Shown here: one piece after another, positions 37,101-46,524 of the stretch | Numbering within the stretch: the first letter of the stretch is position 1 | Layout of the letters: every line of letters starts with the position of its first letter | From: Pectobacterium polaris | GTDB lineage: Bacteria > Pseudomonadota > Gammaproteobacteria > Enterobacterales > Enterobacteriaceae | Assembly: GCF_002307355.1 (NCBI RefSeq) | Contig: NZ_CP017481.1 | Location: 1,302,001-1,366,000 of the forward strand | DNA length: 64,000 bases | Direction of reading: 5' to 3' | Translations under genes and position numbers: made by a program | The notes under the pieces: model-generated | Databases searched by the model: none | The model's input: the letters and a program-made list of their open reading frames with translations, nothing else | Told to the model about the DNA's origin: nothing

Positions 37101-37946
37101 GAAGGCAAAGAGATTAAAGCCCTGCCTGCGGCGCGTAAAACGGATAACGAAGAGCAGATAAAAGAAGCGAAAAAGCTGTTCTCATCGAGCAAACAGGAGC
37201 TGAAACAAGTGATCGACCTGCAAACCGCACGTTTGTATGAATCGATGTGTGCTCAGCGCCAATGGTCGAGTGAGGACTGGCAGACTTACATCATGGCTCA
37301 TCCTGTGATGCGTCCGTTAATCGAGCGATTGGTGTGGCAAGAAGTGAAAGATGAGCAGGTGATCAATACCTTCAGGCCAACGGATGATGGTTGTTTAATC
37401 AATCTTGATGACGATGAGGTTGAATTATCGAACGGTTCGGTGATTCAGCTTGCACATGCCGCCATTGTCGATAACGACACGCGTGAAGCCTGGCTCGCGC
37501 ACTTTAAGGATTATAAAGTGACGTTTTTGTTCTCGCAGATGGTGAATACGCTGCCTGAACTCGATCGTAAACTGGTTGAAATTGAGGACAAGAAAGGGTG
37601 GTTGAGCGATACGTTCACGCTGCGCGGCGTCTTGACCAAGATGGGATACCAGCGTGCGCCAGCGGAAGATGGCGGGTCGTTTGGCCATTATTACAAGCAT
37701 TTCAGTAGTTTGAATTTGTACGTCAATATTGGGTTTAGCGGTAGCTACGTGCCAGAAGAAAATATTCCGGCGGTCTTGTTTGATTTGAGCTTTGAGAAAA
37801 ATCAGCAAAATTATTGGGATCGCAACAATCTGACATTACAAGATGTCCCGCCCATTTTACTGGCAGAAAGCTATGCCGATTACCTGAAAGTCGCTGAAGC
37901 CTGCTCGGGATACGATGCCGACTGGGAAAGCAAAACGCCTTGGTAA
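34197..37946 (+). CDS. DUF4132 (MolR/YehI-like) HEAT-repeat protein
   Basis: A 1249-residue cytoplasmic protein. HEAT-like helical repeats occupy much of 90-760 (for example EAMISAMAISDDPLIIQLLLSLSRRY, and IAPLYALLKKEKRETVRAALLAALEQFG near 655-680). The C-terminal 300 residues carry the DUF4132/MolR-type domain with DDGCLINLDDDEVELSNGSVIQLAH. It resembles E. coli YehI and MolR, proteins of unknown biochemical role. AGGTG lies seven bases before the ATG. G/C content rises inside the gene: 20 of 60 at 35401-35460, against 39 of 60 at 36961-37020. It heads a five-gene operon. Confidence 0.88.
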   Translation: MIKKLFDLLPIFGDKKVTPTETLLQESLLPLAELDKTLPKKIFHYVMTGTESEVLYTLNQLDSDKTIVLLDKPGTVNWFYVHNNSFNSSEYSKIIRQARNSRYKLYSMVGKGLTNEQTVRFAKVLAAACQNKNITIITDEVPNWMIYLLCDALATTLKSTSNEKLKLKHRAGWSMEFLAELVASEQHDEKGENILFAIFDRKEIGEYYSSELEIFFELPDLQTYIENHAQFVRTTLMDKLSAPGLIQFLKYLSDREALRVFFSDVIVKLAMDQKKTVRNEAEPLLNTLPANDVKKYLSDILFNGTPKQRSQAADLFARQGENKDILEQALQLEKSKAVIKNIESAIMRFDVVDTAQDIALPELPELTLLADTPLPESAKDILVENLNEMVEKARINAEKEIEENKSSAHKYKWAQENYANLKKLSVEHCGALVDKLNHANGNNQLSSEDTSIIQYKKRISSLPEFTFYHAMRIIFGNMYAHFSLATARIEHETPTHIIAGLELRQIEGVLQALACPEPARITASLCLESYNHGLRLFPKPEQLWPFFSQNPDYIAEALGLLPNKSDHSYRRFELSQAFELLDKFPAIPAQFIPRIMELALGENKTFRVSAQKLLEKLPNVHVNVQESLHSAKQEIRITTVEWLARIKNKDSIAPLYALLKKEKRETVRAALLAALEQFGEDISPYLSEKVLRDEALKGLKASPPASMSWFDYNAIPPLKWENGKAVDADIIKWWIILAVKLKMPAGNTLLQRYVGLLAKESQQKLGHFVLHAFITHDVKNPSLEEAMLEAHKDAPGRLKSYQRYFELYPDYYQQYEHYTLEQVTEEIKHEVLRRYLGSAITEKGMLALISYIEGHVAVSALRNYTRDHYQRRSQIEAMISAMAISDDPLIIQLLLSLSRRYRTAAIQEKARELVKGIADRNGWSADELADRTIPTAGLDETGTLVLEYGERIFTARMDNKQKLVLLNPEGKEIKALPAARKTDNEEQIKEAKKLFSSSKQELKQVIDLQTARLYESMCAQRQWSSEDWQTYIMAHPVMRPLIERLVWQEVKDEQVINTFRPTDDGCLINLDDDEVELSNGSVIQLAHAAIVDNDTREAWLAHFKDYKVTFLFSQMVNTLPELDRKLVEIEDKKGWLSDTFTLRGVLTKMGYQRAPAEDGGSFGHYYKHFSSLNLYVNIGFSGSYVPEENIPAVLFDLSFEKNQQNYWDRNNLTLQDVPPILLAESYADYLKVAEACSGYDADWESKTPW

Positions 37947-38015
37947 TCCGCTTATGGAGCCAGCACGCCTTGTGCTGGCTTCGTTCATTATTTTGTGGCG
38001 AACAGAGACACGAAC

Positions 38016-39125
38016 ATGGAAAAACACTCACCGGCAGCCAACGATGTGCTGCGTCAACATGCTGAAATCCGCTTTGCTGATGAATTAGCCCGCCTGACCA
38101 AAGCGGACGAAAATAACCCGAAGCCGCAGGGCTGGCTGCGTTCACCCCGTGCGGTGCGCCAGTTTATTCTGGGTGACGATGCCTTAGATATTTCCGCGAA
38201 ATTTTTTGGCGATAACGCGCTGGTCGATCGGGCGATTGTGACGCTGCTGGGGAAACAGGGATTGATGCTGGTTGGCGAGCCCGGAACCGCGAAATCGATG
38301 CTGTCTGAGCTGTTTGCGGCGGCAATATCGGGCGATTCCGGCCTGACCATTCAAGGCACGGCGGGAACGACGGAAGACCACATCAAGTATTCATGGAACT
38401 ATGCGCTGCTGCTTGCCGAAGGCCCCACCGAGCGCGCGCTGATCGGTTCGCCGCTCTATCAGGGGATGATGCAGGGCAGGATTGTCCGTTTTGAGGAAAT
38501 CACCCGCTGCCCGCCGGAAATACAAGATGTTCTGGTTTCTTTGATGTCTGAAAAACAGCTGATGATTCCTGAAATGGGTGAGCAAGGGCGGATCAGTGCT
38601 AAGCCCGGTTTTAACCTGATTGGCACGGCGAACCTGCGCGATCGTGGCGTACATGAAATGTCAGCGGCATTAAAACGGCGCTTTAACTTTGAAACCGTGA
38701 GGCCGATTCAAGACCCTGAATTCGAGATTGAGCTTATTCAAACACAGCTTACGCGTGAACTGGGCGATCTGGCCGCGCTGATCACCGTGCCGCCGAGCGT
38801 CATTGAACTGCTGGTGACCACATTCCAGGAACTGCGCTCGGGCAATACGCGTGATGGCGGCACCATCAAAACGCCAGATGCGGTGATGTCGAGCGCGGAG
38901 GCAGTCAACATTGCCTATGCCTCCGCGCTTGAGGCGCATTATCTGGGCGATAGCACGCTGAATGCGGGCGCCATCGCACGCCAGATTATCGGCGTGGTGT
39001 TAAAAGATAACCCTGACGATGCCAAACGTATGCGCTACTACGTTGATAACGTAGCGCGCGAGCGGGCAAAAAGCAGCGATGACTGGAAAGCGTTTTATGA
39101 TGCCTCACGACAGTTTTGGAAGTAA
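38016..39125 (+). CDS. yehL: MoxR-family AAA+ ATPase, YehL-like
   Basis: A 369-residue AAA+ protein. Walker A GEPGTAKS is at 87-94, Walker B IVRFEE at 155-160, sensor-1 in NLIGTANLRDRG and the arginine finger region in ALKRRFNFE. MoxR ATPases pair with a VWA protein to remodel or insert cofactors into client proteins (RavA-ViaA, CoxD-CoxE), and a VWA gene lies two genes downstream. I start at the ATG at 38016; the GTG at 37995 has no ribosome-binding site. Confidence 0.9.
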   Translation: MEKHSPAANDVLRQHAEIRFADELARLTKADENNPKPQGWLRSPRAVRQFILGDDALDISAKFFGDNALVDRAIVTLLGKQGLMLVGEPGTAKSMLSELFAAAISGDSGLTIQGTAGTTEDHIKYSWNYALLLAEGPTERALIGSPLYQGMMQGRIVRFEEITRCPPEIQDVLVSLMSEKQLMIPEMGEQGRISAKPGFNLIGTANLRDRGVHEMSAALKRRFNFETVRPIQDPEFEIELIQTQLTRELGDLAALITVPPSVIELLVTTFQELRSGNTRDGGTIKTPDAVMSSAEAVNIAYASALEAHYLGDSTLNAGAIARQIIGVVLKDNPDDAKRMRYYVDNVARERAKSSDDWKAFYDASRQFWK

Positions 39126-39184
39126 GGCCGTGGCCAATTGTTGTTGATGATTTCACGGACACTTTTTCATGAGGAAACGCGCTG

Positions 39185-41746
39185 GTGAGTCTTTCGAACA
39201 TCGTATTGCCTGCACGAATGGAACAGGCGCTGGCAACATGGGATTTTTTGCAGTCGCAGCAGATCTATTTTGCGCCGGTTCGCCACCATAGCCCTGCCTG
39301 CGCCTATGGCCTGCTGTCATTGATTGACGATATCCAACCCGATCACATTTTGATTGAGGCTCCGGTCAGTTTTAATCACCTGCTGCCAGATTTGCTTCAC
39401 TCTGATGCGAAACCGCCTATCGCGGTGATGGGACAGGCTGACTTTCAATCCCGCGAGCCGCAAGAGGGCGAAACGCCGCAAGCGACCACGCGCAGCGCTT
39501 TTTTCCCTTTTTGTGACTACTCACCGGAATGGGTTGCGCTGCACGCGGGGCATCGTCACAACGCGACACTGCGCTTTATTGATTTGCCGTGGGTTGAGCA
39601 AATCGCGATTGAGGAACGTCAGAATGATGCCAGCCAGAGCCTGCAAGAGGAACGCTATCTCGCCCACAGCCAGTTCATCTCGGCACTCGCAAAAAAATGC
39701 TATTGCCGCGATCACGATGATTTGTGGGAGCATTTATTTGAATTACGTTCGATTGAGGCGCTGACCGACTGGCAACAGCTTTTCCGCGATACGCTGGTCT
39801 GGTGCGCGTTGGCGCGACTGGATTATGAGCCTCAGGTTTTGGAAGCTGAGGGTTCTGCACAGCGTGAGGCGCATATGCTCGCGGCTATCATGCAGGTTCG
39901 TGCCGAAAACCCAACGGGGAAAATTCTGGTCGTCACCGGCGGTTTTCATTCGCTGGCGCTGCTCGAAGGGCTGTCTCACGACGGGAAATCGTTCAATGCC
40001 TTCACGGATGCCGCGAAGAAGCAGTACCAAAAACAGCTTAAGCAGGCGGAAAACGACAGTGCGTGGCTCATCCGCTATAGCTTTGACAGATTAGATGCGC
40101 TCAATGGCTATGCCTCCGGCATGCCTGCGCCTGCGTACTATCAGCGAAGCTGGCAGATGCTCATGGCACAGCGGGGCGAGCGGCTGACGGAAAGAGGGCA
40201 GGCGCTCACGACTCAGGAGCACCGCAATAACATGGGGATGCGTTTTTTGTCTGAGGTTGCCAGCCTGCTCCGCACTAAATCTTTTGACGATCCGCCCAGC
40301 TATATCACGGTAAAGAATGCCGTCGAGCAGAGTGTACGGTTAGCGGCATTGCGCGGGCATGAAGGCCCTGGTCGTTATGATCTGCTGGATGGGCTACAAA
40401 GTAGTTTTATCAAAGGCAGTATCGATGATGCGCAACGCGATCTGTGGCTTGAGATCAAAAAGGCGTTCTCCGGCCATGCGTTAGGGCAGATTCCGGCAGG
40501 CAGCGCGACGCCTCCGCTGGTTGATGAAACCTATCGATTAGCGAAATACCATCGCTTTAAACTTGATGACACGCTCGTCAAACTGAGCCGTTTGGATATC
40601 TATCGCAACCCGCAGCATCGTGCCCGCAGCCGCTTTCTTCACCTGCTCAGCTTCCTTGAGGTGGGCTTTGCAACGCGCAGCAATGGCCCTGATTTTTTGA
40701 GCGGCCACAATCTCGATCTGCTATTTGAAGAGTGGCACTATGCGTGGACACCGTCAGTAGAAGGGCGGCTGATTACGCTCTCGGAGAAGGGAAGCCAGCT
40801 CGAAGCGATTGCCATCGATAAATTACTCTATCTGGAAAAACAGTTAGAGGAACAGGGGCAGAATCGGTCGAGCAAGAATGCGGTGCAGGTGCTGATTCAG
40901 GCGGCACTGTTGGGCCTACAGTCGCGTTTAGCTGGGTTATTCCGCTTATTGCATGACGATATACACAACGATTTTCGGCTAAGTTCGCTCGTGGAATGCG
41001 GGCATAGTCTGATTCATCTCTGGCGCGGGCGTGATTTTCTTGGCTTACGCAATCAGCCTGAGTTAACTCAGCTGCTGTTTAAGCTGGTTCCACAGGCACT
41101 GTTTTGTTTACCGACCATCGCTGCGGGCGATGAGTCACAGCAGGAAGAACATTTCACCGCATTGCTTGCCTTGCGTGAGCTGATTGAATTTATTCCCACG
41201 CTCGATCCCTCTAGTACCGTCAGTCGCGATTTTTACCACCAGTTACAGCAGATCGCCCCGGAATTAAAGGACGTGCCGTTGTTAAAAGGGGCGGTTGATG
41301 CGCTGCGCTATCTCGGTGATGACATTGATGAGAGCACGCTTGATGACAATCTATCGAACGTCTTTAGTCAGGGTAGCGATTCCGAGCAGGCGGTTCGCTA
41401 TTTTGTGGGATTAATGCGTGCCGCCCCTGAGCTGATTATCAAAACGCCGCGTTTGGTCGATAAGTTAAACGCGCTGATGTTGCAGTGGGATGATGACCGT
41501 TTTCTGCATGTGTTGCCCGACTTGCGTTTTGCCTTCAGCCAACTCACACCGAAGCAGAATGCGACGTTAGCGAGCTACATCGCCGAGCAGTGCGGTTTCT
41601 CTGAGCCGGAAATGCACCTTTGGCAAACGGATTTCACGCAACAGGAACTGCTACAAACGATGCAGTTAAACCAAAAGCTGAAACAGCAGCTGGCGGAAAA
41701 CGATTTACTGTCATGGTATGAAAAAGAGAAGGGTGCAGCCCGATGA
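39185..41746 (+). CDS. yehM: DUF5682 protein, YehM-like
   Basis: An 853-residue protein with the DUF5682 N-terminus (IYFAPVRHHSPACAYGLL, about 26-45) and a TraB/ChaN-like feel in VVTGGFHSLALLEGL near 247-260; the C-terminal 450 residues are helical. No enzyme activity is known. It starts at a GTG preceded by GAGGAA at 9-10 bases. The stop overlaps the VWA start by four bases. It is longer than E. coli YehM. In this operon type it may be the client or core effector of the MoxR-VWA pair. Confidence 0.85.
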   Translation: MSLSNIVLPARMEQALATWDFLQSQQIYFAPVRHHSPACAYGLLSLIDDIQPDHILIEAPVSFNHLLPDLLHSDAKPPIAVMGQADFQSREPQEGETPQATTRSAFFPFCDYSPEWVALHAGHRHNATLRFIDLPWVEQIAIEERQNDASQSLQEERYLAHSQFISALAKKCYCRDHDDLWEHLFELRSIEALTDWQQLFRDTLVWCALARLDYEPQVLEAEGSAQREAHMLAAIMQVRAENPTGKILVVTGGFHSLALLEGLSHDGKSFNAFTDAAKKQYQKQLKQAENDSAWLIRYSFDRLDALNGYASGMPAPAYYQRSWQMLMAQRGERLTERGQALTTQEHRNNMGMRFLSEVASLLRTKSFDDPPSYITVKNAVEQSVRLAALRGHEGPGRYDLLDGLQSSFIKGSIDDAQRDLWLEIKKAFSGHALGQIPAGSATPPLVDETYRLAKYHRFKLDDTLVKLSRLDIYRNPQHRARSRFLHLLSFLEVGFATRSNGPDFLSGHNLDLLFEEWHYAWTPSVEGRLITLSEKGSQLEAIAIDKLLYLEKQLEEQGQNRSSKNAVQVLIQAALLGLQSRLAGLFRLLHDDIHNDFRLSSLVECGHSLIHLWRGRDFLGLRNQPELTQLLFKLVPQALFCLPTIAAGDESQQEEHFTALLALRELIEFIPTLDPSSTVSRDFYHQLQQIAPELKDVPLLKGAVDALRYLGDDIDESTLDDNLSNVFSQGSDSEQAVRYFVGLMRAAPELIIKTPRLVDKLNALMLQWDDDRFLHVLPDLRFAFSQLTPKQNATLASYIAEQCGFSEPEMHLWQTDFTQQELLQTMQLNQKLKQQLAENDLLSWYEKEKGAAR

Positions 41747-42894
41747 GTGCGCAAGATCCGCAGTCTGACGATAAAGAAAAAAACGGCAAACGCTGGCGAT
41801 TGATTCTGGGCCACTATGCCGACGAGGCATTAGGTAACGCGACGTTTGACGCACAAGACCTGAAAGTTGAGCGTACTCTGGATTATCTCTATCGCCGTGA
41901 ATATCAGCGTCGTGGGCTTAAGCAGGAAGGAGGGCGGCATGGCTCTTTGGATCAGTCTCAGCTGACGGCGGTTAACTGGCTCAATCAGGCGCGTAAATTG
42001 TTCCCCAGCAGCACGTTTGAGCGAATGCAATCGCAAGCGATTGAACGCTATGAAATCTCGCATTTATTCAACGATCCGCAGGCTCTGCAAGCGATGGAAC
42101 CCACGCCCGCGCTGGCTAAGGCGTTATTGAGCTTGCGTGGGCGGATGAATGAACAAACGCGTGAAGCGGTGCGCGACATTATTCGCAAGGTGGTCGATGA
42201 GATATTACGCACGCTGAGGCCGACGTTTACGAATGCGCTTACCGGTCGCCGGAATCGATTCCGACGTTCACCTGTCGCCAGCAGTCAAAATTTTGACTGG
42301 CGTGCCACGATTGCGGCCAACCTTAAGCATTTTGATCGTGATAAGAACCGGCTGGTCATTGAAACACCGCATTTTAATTCACGCATGCAGCGGCATATGC
42401 CGTGGGATGTCATTTTGTGCGTCGACCAAAGTGCTTCGATGTCCAGCTCGGTGATGTACGCGGCGGTCTGCGCCAGCATTCTGGCGGCGTTGCCGGCGGT
42501 ACGGGTTTCATTGATTGTATTTGATACACAGGTGGTTGATTTATCGCATCTTGCCCACGATCCGGTTGAGGTGCTGATGACGGTGCAACTAGGAGGCGGG
42601 ACAAATATTGCGAAAGCCATGCAGTACTGCGAACAGCGAGTACAAAACCCGAAACGCACCATCGTGACGTTAATCAGCGATTTTGAAGAAGGCGGCGCGC
42701 TGAATCGCCTGCTCAGCTGCGTGCAGCGCATGCACAGTCAGCAGATCACGCTGTTAGGGCTTGCCGCGCTTGATGATGCCGCACAGCCGGTATACGACAC
42801 CGCCATCGGGCAAAAACTGGCCGATCGTGGCATGCACGTTGCCGCGCTAACGCCGGAGCATTTTGCGCAGTGGCTGGCGGAGGTGATGCGATGA
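41743..42894 (+). CDS. yehP: VWA-domain protein (CoxE-like), YehP-like
   Basis: A 383-residue protein with a helical first half and a C-terminal von Willebrand A domain. The metal-dependent adhesion site is complete: DQSAS (DxSxS) at 228-232, GGGTNIAKA and ISDFEEG downstream. VWA proteins of this class dock on MoxR ATPases. Start and stop overlap both neighbours (ATGA junctions), so stoichiometry is probably controlled translationally. Confidence 0.92.
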   Translation: MSAQDPQSDDKEKNGKRWRLILGHYADEALGNATFDAQDLKVERTLDYLYRREYQRRGLKQEGGRHGSLDQSQLTAVNWLNQARKLFPSSTFERMQSQAIERYEISHLFNDPQALQAMEPTPALAKALLSLRGRMNEQTREAVRDIIRKVVDEILRTLRPTFTNALTGRRNRFRRSPVASSQNFDWRATIAANLKHFDRDKNRLVIETPHFNSRMQRHMPWDVILCVDQSASMSSSVMYAAVCASILAALPAVRVSLIVFDTQVVDLSHLAHDPVEVLMTVQLGGGTNIAKAMQYCEQRVQNPKRTIVTLISDFEEGGALNRLLSCVQRMHSQQITLLGLAALDDAAQPVYDTAIGQKLADRGMHVAALTPEHFAQWLAEVMR

Positions 42895-44963
42895 GCTGGC
42901 AATCCCTCTACCTGAATTATGATGACGATGCGCTGGGCGTTTTTGCGAATGTCGGTTTATTGCGCCGGGCTAAAAAAGATCTGGCTGGCGACAACGTGAA
43001 ATTAGTGACTGACGCTGGGCAAGAAGGGCATTTTGTCAGCGATGGTCAGCAGGTGGTGCTGAATGCGCAGGGGATACAAACTGCGCGGTGCGACTGCCCA
43101 GCGTCGGGCTGCTGTAAGCACATTTTGGCGGCGGTGTTGTGGTTACAAGCCCATGCTGAAGGCGGTGCGGAGCAGACCACGGCCCTTGCTGAGGAAACCA
43201 CCGCACCACCGATAGACGTGCTTGCCGAGATCTTACAGCTTGATTCTGAGGCGTTAATGAAGCAGGTCGGCAAAGTGCAAACGCGGCATGCCGCGCGATT
43301 TGTTCAGATGTGGGCGGAAGAATCGGTGAGGACGGAATCATTGCCCAACCAGCTTAAACTTCACCTGCCGACGCTGGAAAGCCCCGTTATCTATCTGGCT
43401 GGGGCGGGATTTGCTGGCATGTTGTCGGATTTCTTACGGGATAAACAGCCGGCTTTGCATCTTGCTGCCATTGCCTGCCTCTTTGAAGCCAACCAACGCG
43501 TCTGGCCGTGGCCCGAGGATTGTCTGGCTCAGGAGACGCAGGTGCGAGCGCTACATGCCGATGAGCGTGCGCTGATTGCTACGCTTCACACGTTTATTCA
43601 GGATATCCTGAACCAGGGGCTGTCGCATATCAGTAAAAGCAGTGCGCGACAGCTTCATTTGCTGAATATGTCCGCGCGTGCGGAAGGGCTCCCACGACTG
43701 GCGGGCTATCTGCGTAATGTGAGCGGGCAGGTCAGCCTATTAGCAGACAGGCATTACAGTCTGGAAGAGCGTGATGTACTGCTGTTCATTGCCCGCCTGT
43801 CGGCCTATTTATACCAGCTTGAGCAGGCGACGCCTGAGCGCTTGCTACACCTGCGCGGGCAGGTGCGGCGGCAGTATCAACAACAGCCTGAAGCCTTATC
43901 GCTTGTACCTTTGGGCGCGCAGTGGTGGGCCACCGAAGGCGGTGCGCGTGGTGCCACCTTTTCGTTTTGGGATAGTGAAAATCAGCAACTACTGCACTGC
44001 ACACAAGCGCGCGCCGATTACCATGATGTGACGTTTAGCCAGCAGGGCGTGTGGCAGGGGCAGGCTATGTGGAAACAGCTGGGCGAGCACATCATGCGTG
44101 CTCCCTTTACGCTGCACCACCCGCGTTTTTCTGACGACGGGAAATTGGCCGCAGGTGGCGACAGTTACGCGAATCTTGAGGGCACGCCGTGGCCTGCTGC
44201 CGCCTATGCGCAGTGTAAATCGACGTGTGGCATTGCCGACTGGTCGCTGCTGTTTCACTATTTTGAGCAAGAGAATCAGGATTACCCCCAGCCTCTGCTA
44301 CTGCATGTGCAGCGCTATGAACCCGTCGTCTGGAATGAGGTGGAGCAGCGCGTGGTCTGGCCGGTCTTTGATGACGCAGATAATGCGCTGTATCTGAGCC
44401 TAAACTGGGAAAAAACGCAGCATCAGCGCATAGACAGGCTCAAACAGGCGACTCAGCAAAAGTGGACGATTGTGGCGGTGTTGGTTCAGCCCCGTCGCCG
44501 TGGGAATGACATTGACCTCCATCCTTATTCTCTCCTGGTGAGCGATGGCAGCGCGGTGACCGCGTTTTGTTTGGATTTTCAGACCATCAAGACCAAGAAA
44601 ACCGTGCCCAGTTTTATTAGCCATATTCAAACGATGTTTGCGGAGAGAAAGCAGCGTAAAACAGTGCAGCGTCCCTTGCCCACGCTGGCACAGCGGGTTT
44701 GTCGCCCAATTCTTGATGTGCTGGACGCGCAGGCTTGCACCGGACGTCGACATTTAACCTCAACGCAAAGAGAGCAGTTGCAACACGGCATGAAAACGGC
44801 CAATGAACTGGGCTTAACGCTCGTTGAAAACGCGTTGTCGCACTATTTAGCGCAGCCCCAGCCGGAAGTGGATAGCCTGCTGCGGCTCGTCTTTCTTTGC
44901 GACAGGCTTCAGCGTTTTCAAAACGGGTTACCGATTGTGCTACGCCAAGCGTCATCTGCGTAG
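42891..44963 (+). CDS. yehQ: SWIM zinc-finger protein, YehQ-like
   Basis: A 690-residue protein with an N-terminal SWIM motif, CxC-x5-CxH, using Cys67, Cys69, Cys75 and His77 (ARCDCPASGCCKHILA). SWIM domains bind DNA or protein. The remaining 600 residues are unclassified, partly helical. I start it at the ATG at 42891, which overlaps the VWA stop; seven extra codons upstream lack support. Last gene of the five-gene operon; E. coli has the same order, yehL-M-P-Q. Confidence 0.88.
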   Translation: MSWQSLYLNYDDDALGVFANVGLLRRAKKDLAGDNVKLVTDAGQEGHFVSDGQQVVLNAQGIQTARCDCPASGCCKHILAAVLWLQAHAEGGAEQTTALAEETTAPPIDVLAEILQLDSEALMKQVGKVQTRHAARFVQMWAEESVRTESLPNQLKLHLPTLESPVIYLAGAGFAGMLSDFLRDKQPALHLAAIACLFEANQRVWPWPEDCLAQETQVRALHADERALIATLHTFIQDILNQGLSHISKSSARQLHLLNMSARAEGLPRLAGYLRNVSGQVSLLADRHYSLEERDVLLFIARLSAYLYQLEQATPERLLHLRGQVRRQYQQQPEALSLVPLGAQWWATEGGARGATFSFWDSENQQLLHCTQARADYHDVTFSQQGVWQGQAMWKQLGEHIMRAPFTLHHPRFSDDGKLAAGGDSYANLEGTPWPAAAYAQCKSTCGIADWSLLFHYFEQENQDYPQPLLLHVQRYEPVVWNEVEQRVVWPVFDDADNALYLSLNWEKTQHQRIDRLKQATQQKWTIVAVLVQPRRRGNDIDLHPYSLLVSDGSAVTAFCLDFQTIKTKKTVPSFISHIQTMFAERKQRKTVQRPLPTLAQRVCRPILDVLDAQACTGRRHLTSTQREQLQHGMKTANELGLTLVENALSHYLAQPQPEVDSLLRLVFLCDRLQRFQNGLPIVLRQASSA

Positions 44964-45254
44964 CGCCTTTCCTGACAGAGAGCAGGTTAGAGGCGGAATA
45001 AGAAGGGCACGAAAAAGACAGCGTAAGGGAGTGGTAAAGCGTAGAATGTGAGCACCAAAAATGATGCTCATGAATGTTCCCTTACCTGTCTTCAGGCTTT
45101 TGGCTGACATCCTCATAAAAGCACGCTGAAATACCCTTGGCCGCTCGCCGATTACACGGCGATGTCATACTTTCCCTGTACCATTGCTTCATCGCGTTAG
45201 CCTCTGCCACGACAGGGGGCGCATTCTTTTATTTTAACTTTTGATATCAATACC
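44964..45254. other. Gap between the SWIM gene and sotB
   Basis: A small hairpin (GAGCA at 45050-45054 with TGCTC at 45066-45070) lies about 90 bases past the SWIM gene and could be part of its 3' end. The remainder is the leader of sotB; no clear operator was found. Confidence 0.4.
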
Positions 45255-46442
45255 ATGACCCGTTCTTCCCGTTCGACCGCCTGGTTACGCGTCGTCAGCC
45301 TTTCTCTGGCGGCCTTCATTTTTAACACCGCTGAATTTGCCCCCGTTGCGCTCCTGTCAGACATTGCCGCCAGCTTTTCCATGAGCGCCGCGCAGGTCGG
45401 GCTGATCATTACGATCTATGCCTGGGTGGTCGGGCTGATGTCGCTGCCCTGCATGCTGATGTCCAGCGATATGGAGCGACGCAGCCTGCTGATCAAAATC
45501 TTTATCCTGTTCGCCGTCAGCAATGTGTTGTCCGGTCTGGCCTGGAACTATTGGGTGTTGGTGATTGCTCGTATCGGCGTGGCGCTGGCTCACGCGGTAT
45601 TCTGGTCGATTACGGCATCGCTGGTGGTGCGTCTGGCACCGGCGGACAAAAAAGCGCAGGCGTTAAGCTTGCTGGCGACTGGCACGGCGCTGGCGCTGGT
45701 GCTGGGGTTACCGCTAGGGCGTGTGGTCGGGCAGTATCTGGGCTGGCGTGTGACGTTTGTCATTATTGGCCTGCTCGCTGCGGGGATTATGCTGGGTCTG
45801 ATGAAACTGCTGCCCGTGTTGCCGAGCAGCAATTCTGGTTCGTTGAAGAGCCTGCCTCTCCTGCTTAAACGTCCGGCGCTGCTGTGTGTGTACGGCCTGA
45901 CTGTGATGATCGTAACCGCGCACTTTACCGCCTACAGTTATATCGAGCCTTTTATTCAGAAAGTGGCGCTGTTGAGTGAAAACTTCACCACCATCTTGCT
46001 GCTGATTTTTGGCGGCGCCGGCATCATTGGCAGCATGCTGTTCAGCCGCTACAGCAGCAAATACCCGGCGGGCTTTCTGATTGTTTCGTTCGCGTTTCTG
46101 GCGGTGTGTTTACTGCTATTGCTGCCTTTGTCATTCAGCGGTTGGAGCCTGTCGACGCTCTGTGTCGTCTGGGGGATCGCCATTATGGCGCTGAGCCTGG
46201 GGATGCAGGTTAAGGTGTTGACGCTGGCGTCGGATGCCACCGACGTGGCGATGGCGCTCTACTCAGGAATTTATAACATTGGGATCGGTGGCGGTGCGCT
46301 GCTTGGCAATCAGGTGATTGTCCATTTGGGCCTGCCCGACATCGGTTTCATTGGCGCGGCGATGGCGATACTGGCAACCGTGTGCTGTATTTTTACGTTT
46401 GTCCGCTATTCACGTGTGTTAAAAACGTCATTGGCGAACTGA
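45255..46442 (+). CDS. sotB: Sugar efflux MFS transporter
   Basis: A 395-residue major-facilitator protein with twelve membrane helices and close similarity to SotB (YdeA) over its length. Diagnostic stretches include [53 protein letters not shown] and [22 protein letters not shown]. SotB exports arabinose and other sugars, relieving sugar stress. The ribosome-binding site is weak. It sits between the MoxR/VWA operon and fieF, a location different from E. coli. Confidence 0.93.
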   Translation: MTRSSRSTAWLRVVSLSLAAFIFNTAEFAPVALLSDIAASFSMSAAQVGLIITIYAWVVGLMSLPCMLMSSDMERRSLLIKIFILFAVSNVLSGLAWNYWVLVIARIGVALAHAVFWSITASLVVRLAPADKKAQALSLLATGTALALVLGLPLGRVVGQYLGWRVTFVIIGLLAAGIMLGLMKLLPVLPSSNSGSLKSLPLLLKRPALLCVYGLTVMIVTAHFTAYSYIEPFIQKVALLSENFTTILLLIFGGAGIIGSMLFSRYSSKYPAGFLIVSFAFLAVCLLLLLPLSFSGWSLSTLCVVWGIAIMALSLGMQVKVLTLASDATDVAMALYSGIYNIGIGGGALLGNQVIVHLGLPDIGFIGAAMAILATVCCIFTFVRYSRVLKTSLAN

Positions 46443-46524
46443 ATACGGGTAACGACCCAAGCGACCCTTTTTTCCGTCAAGGTCTCCGTTTTCTGTAAGG
46501 GCATCCGTTTTACGTGAGGGCATG

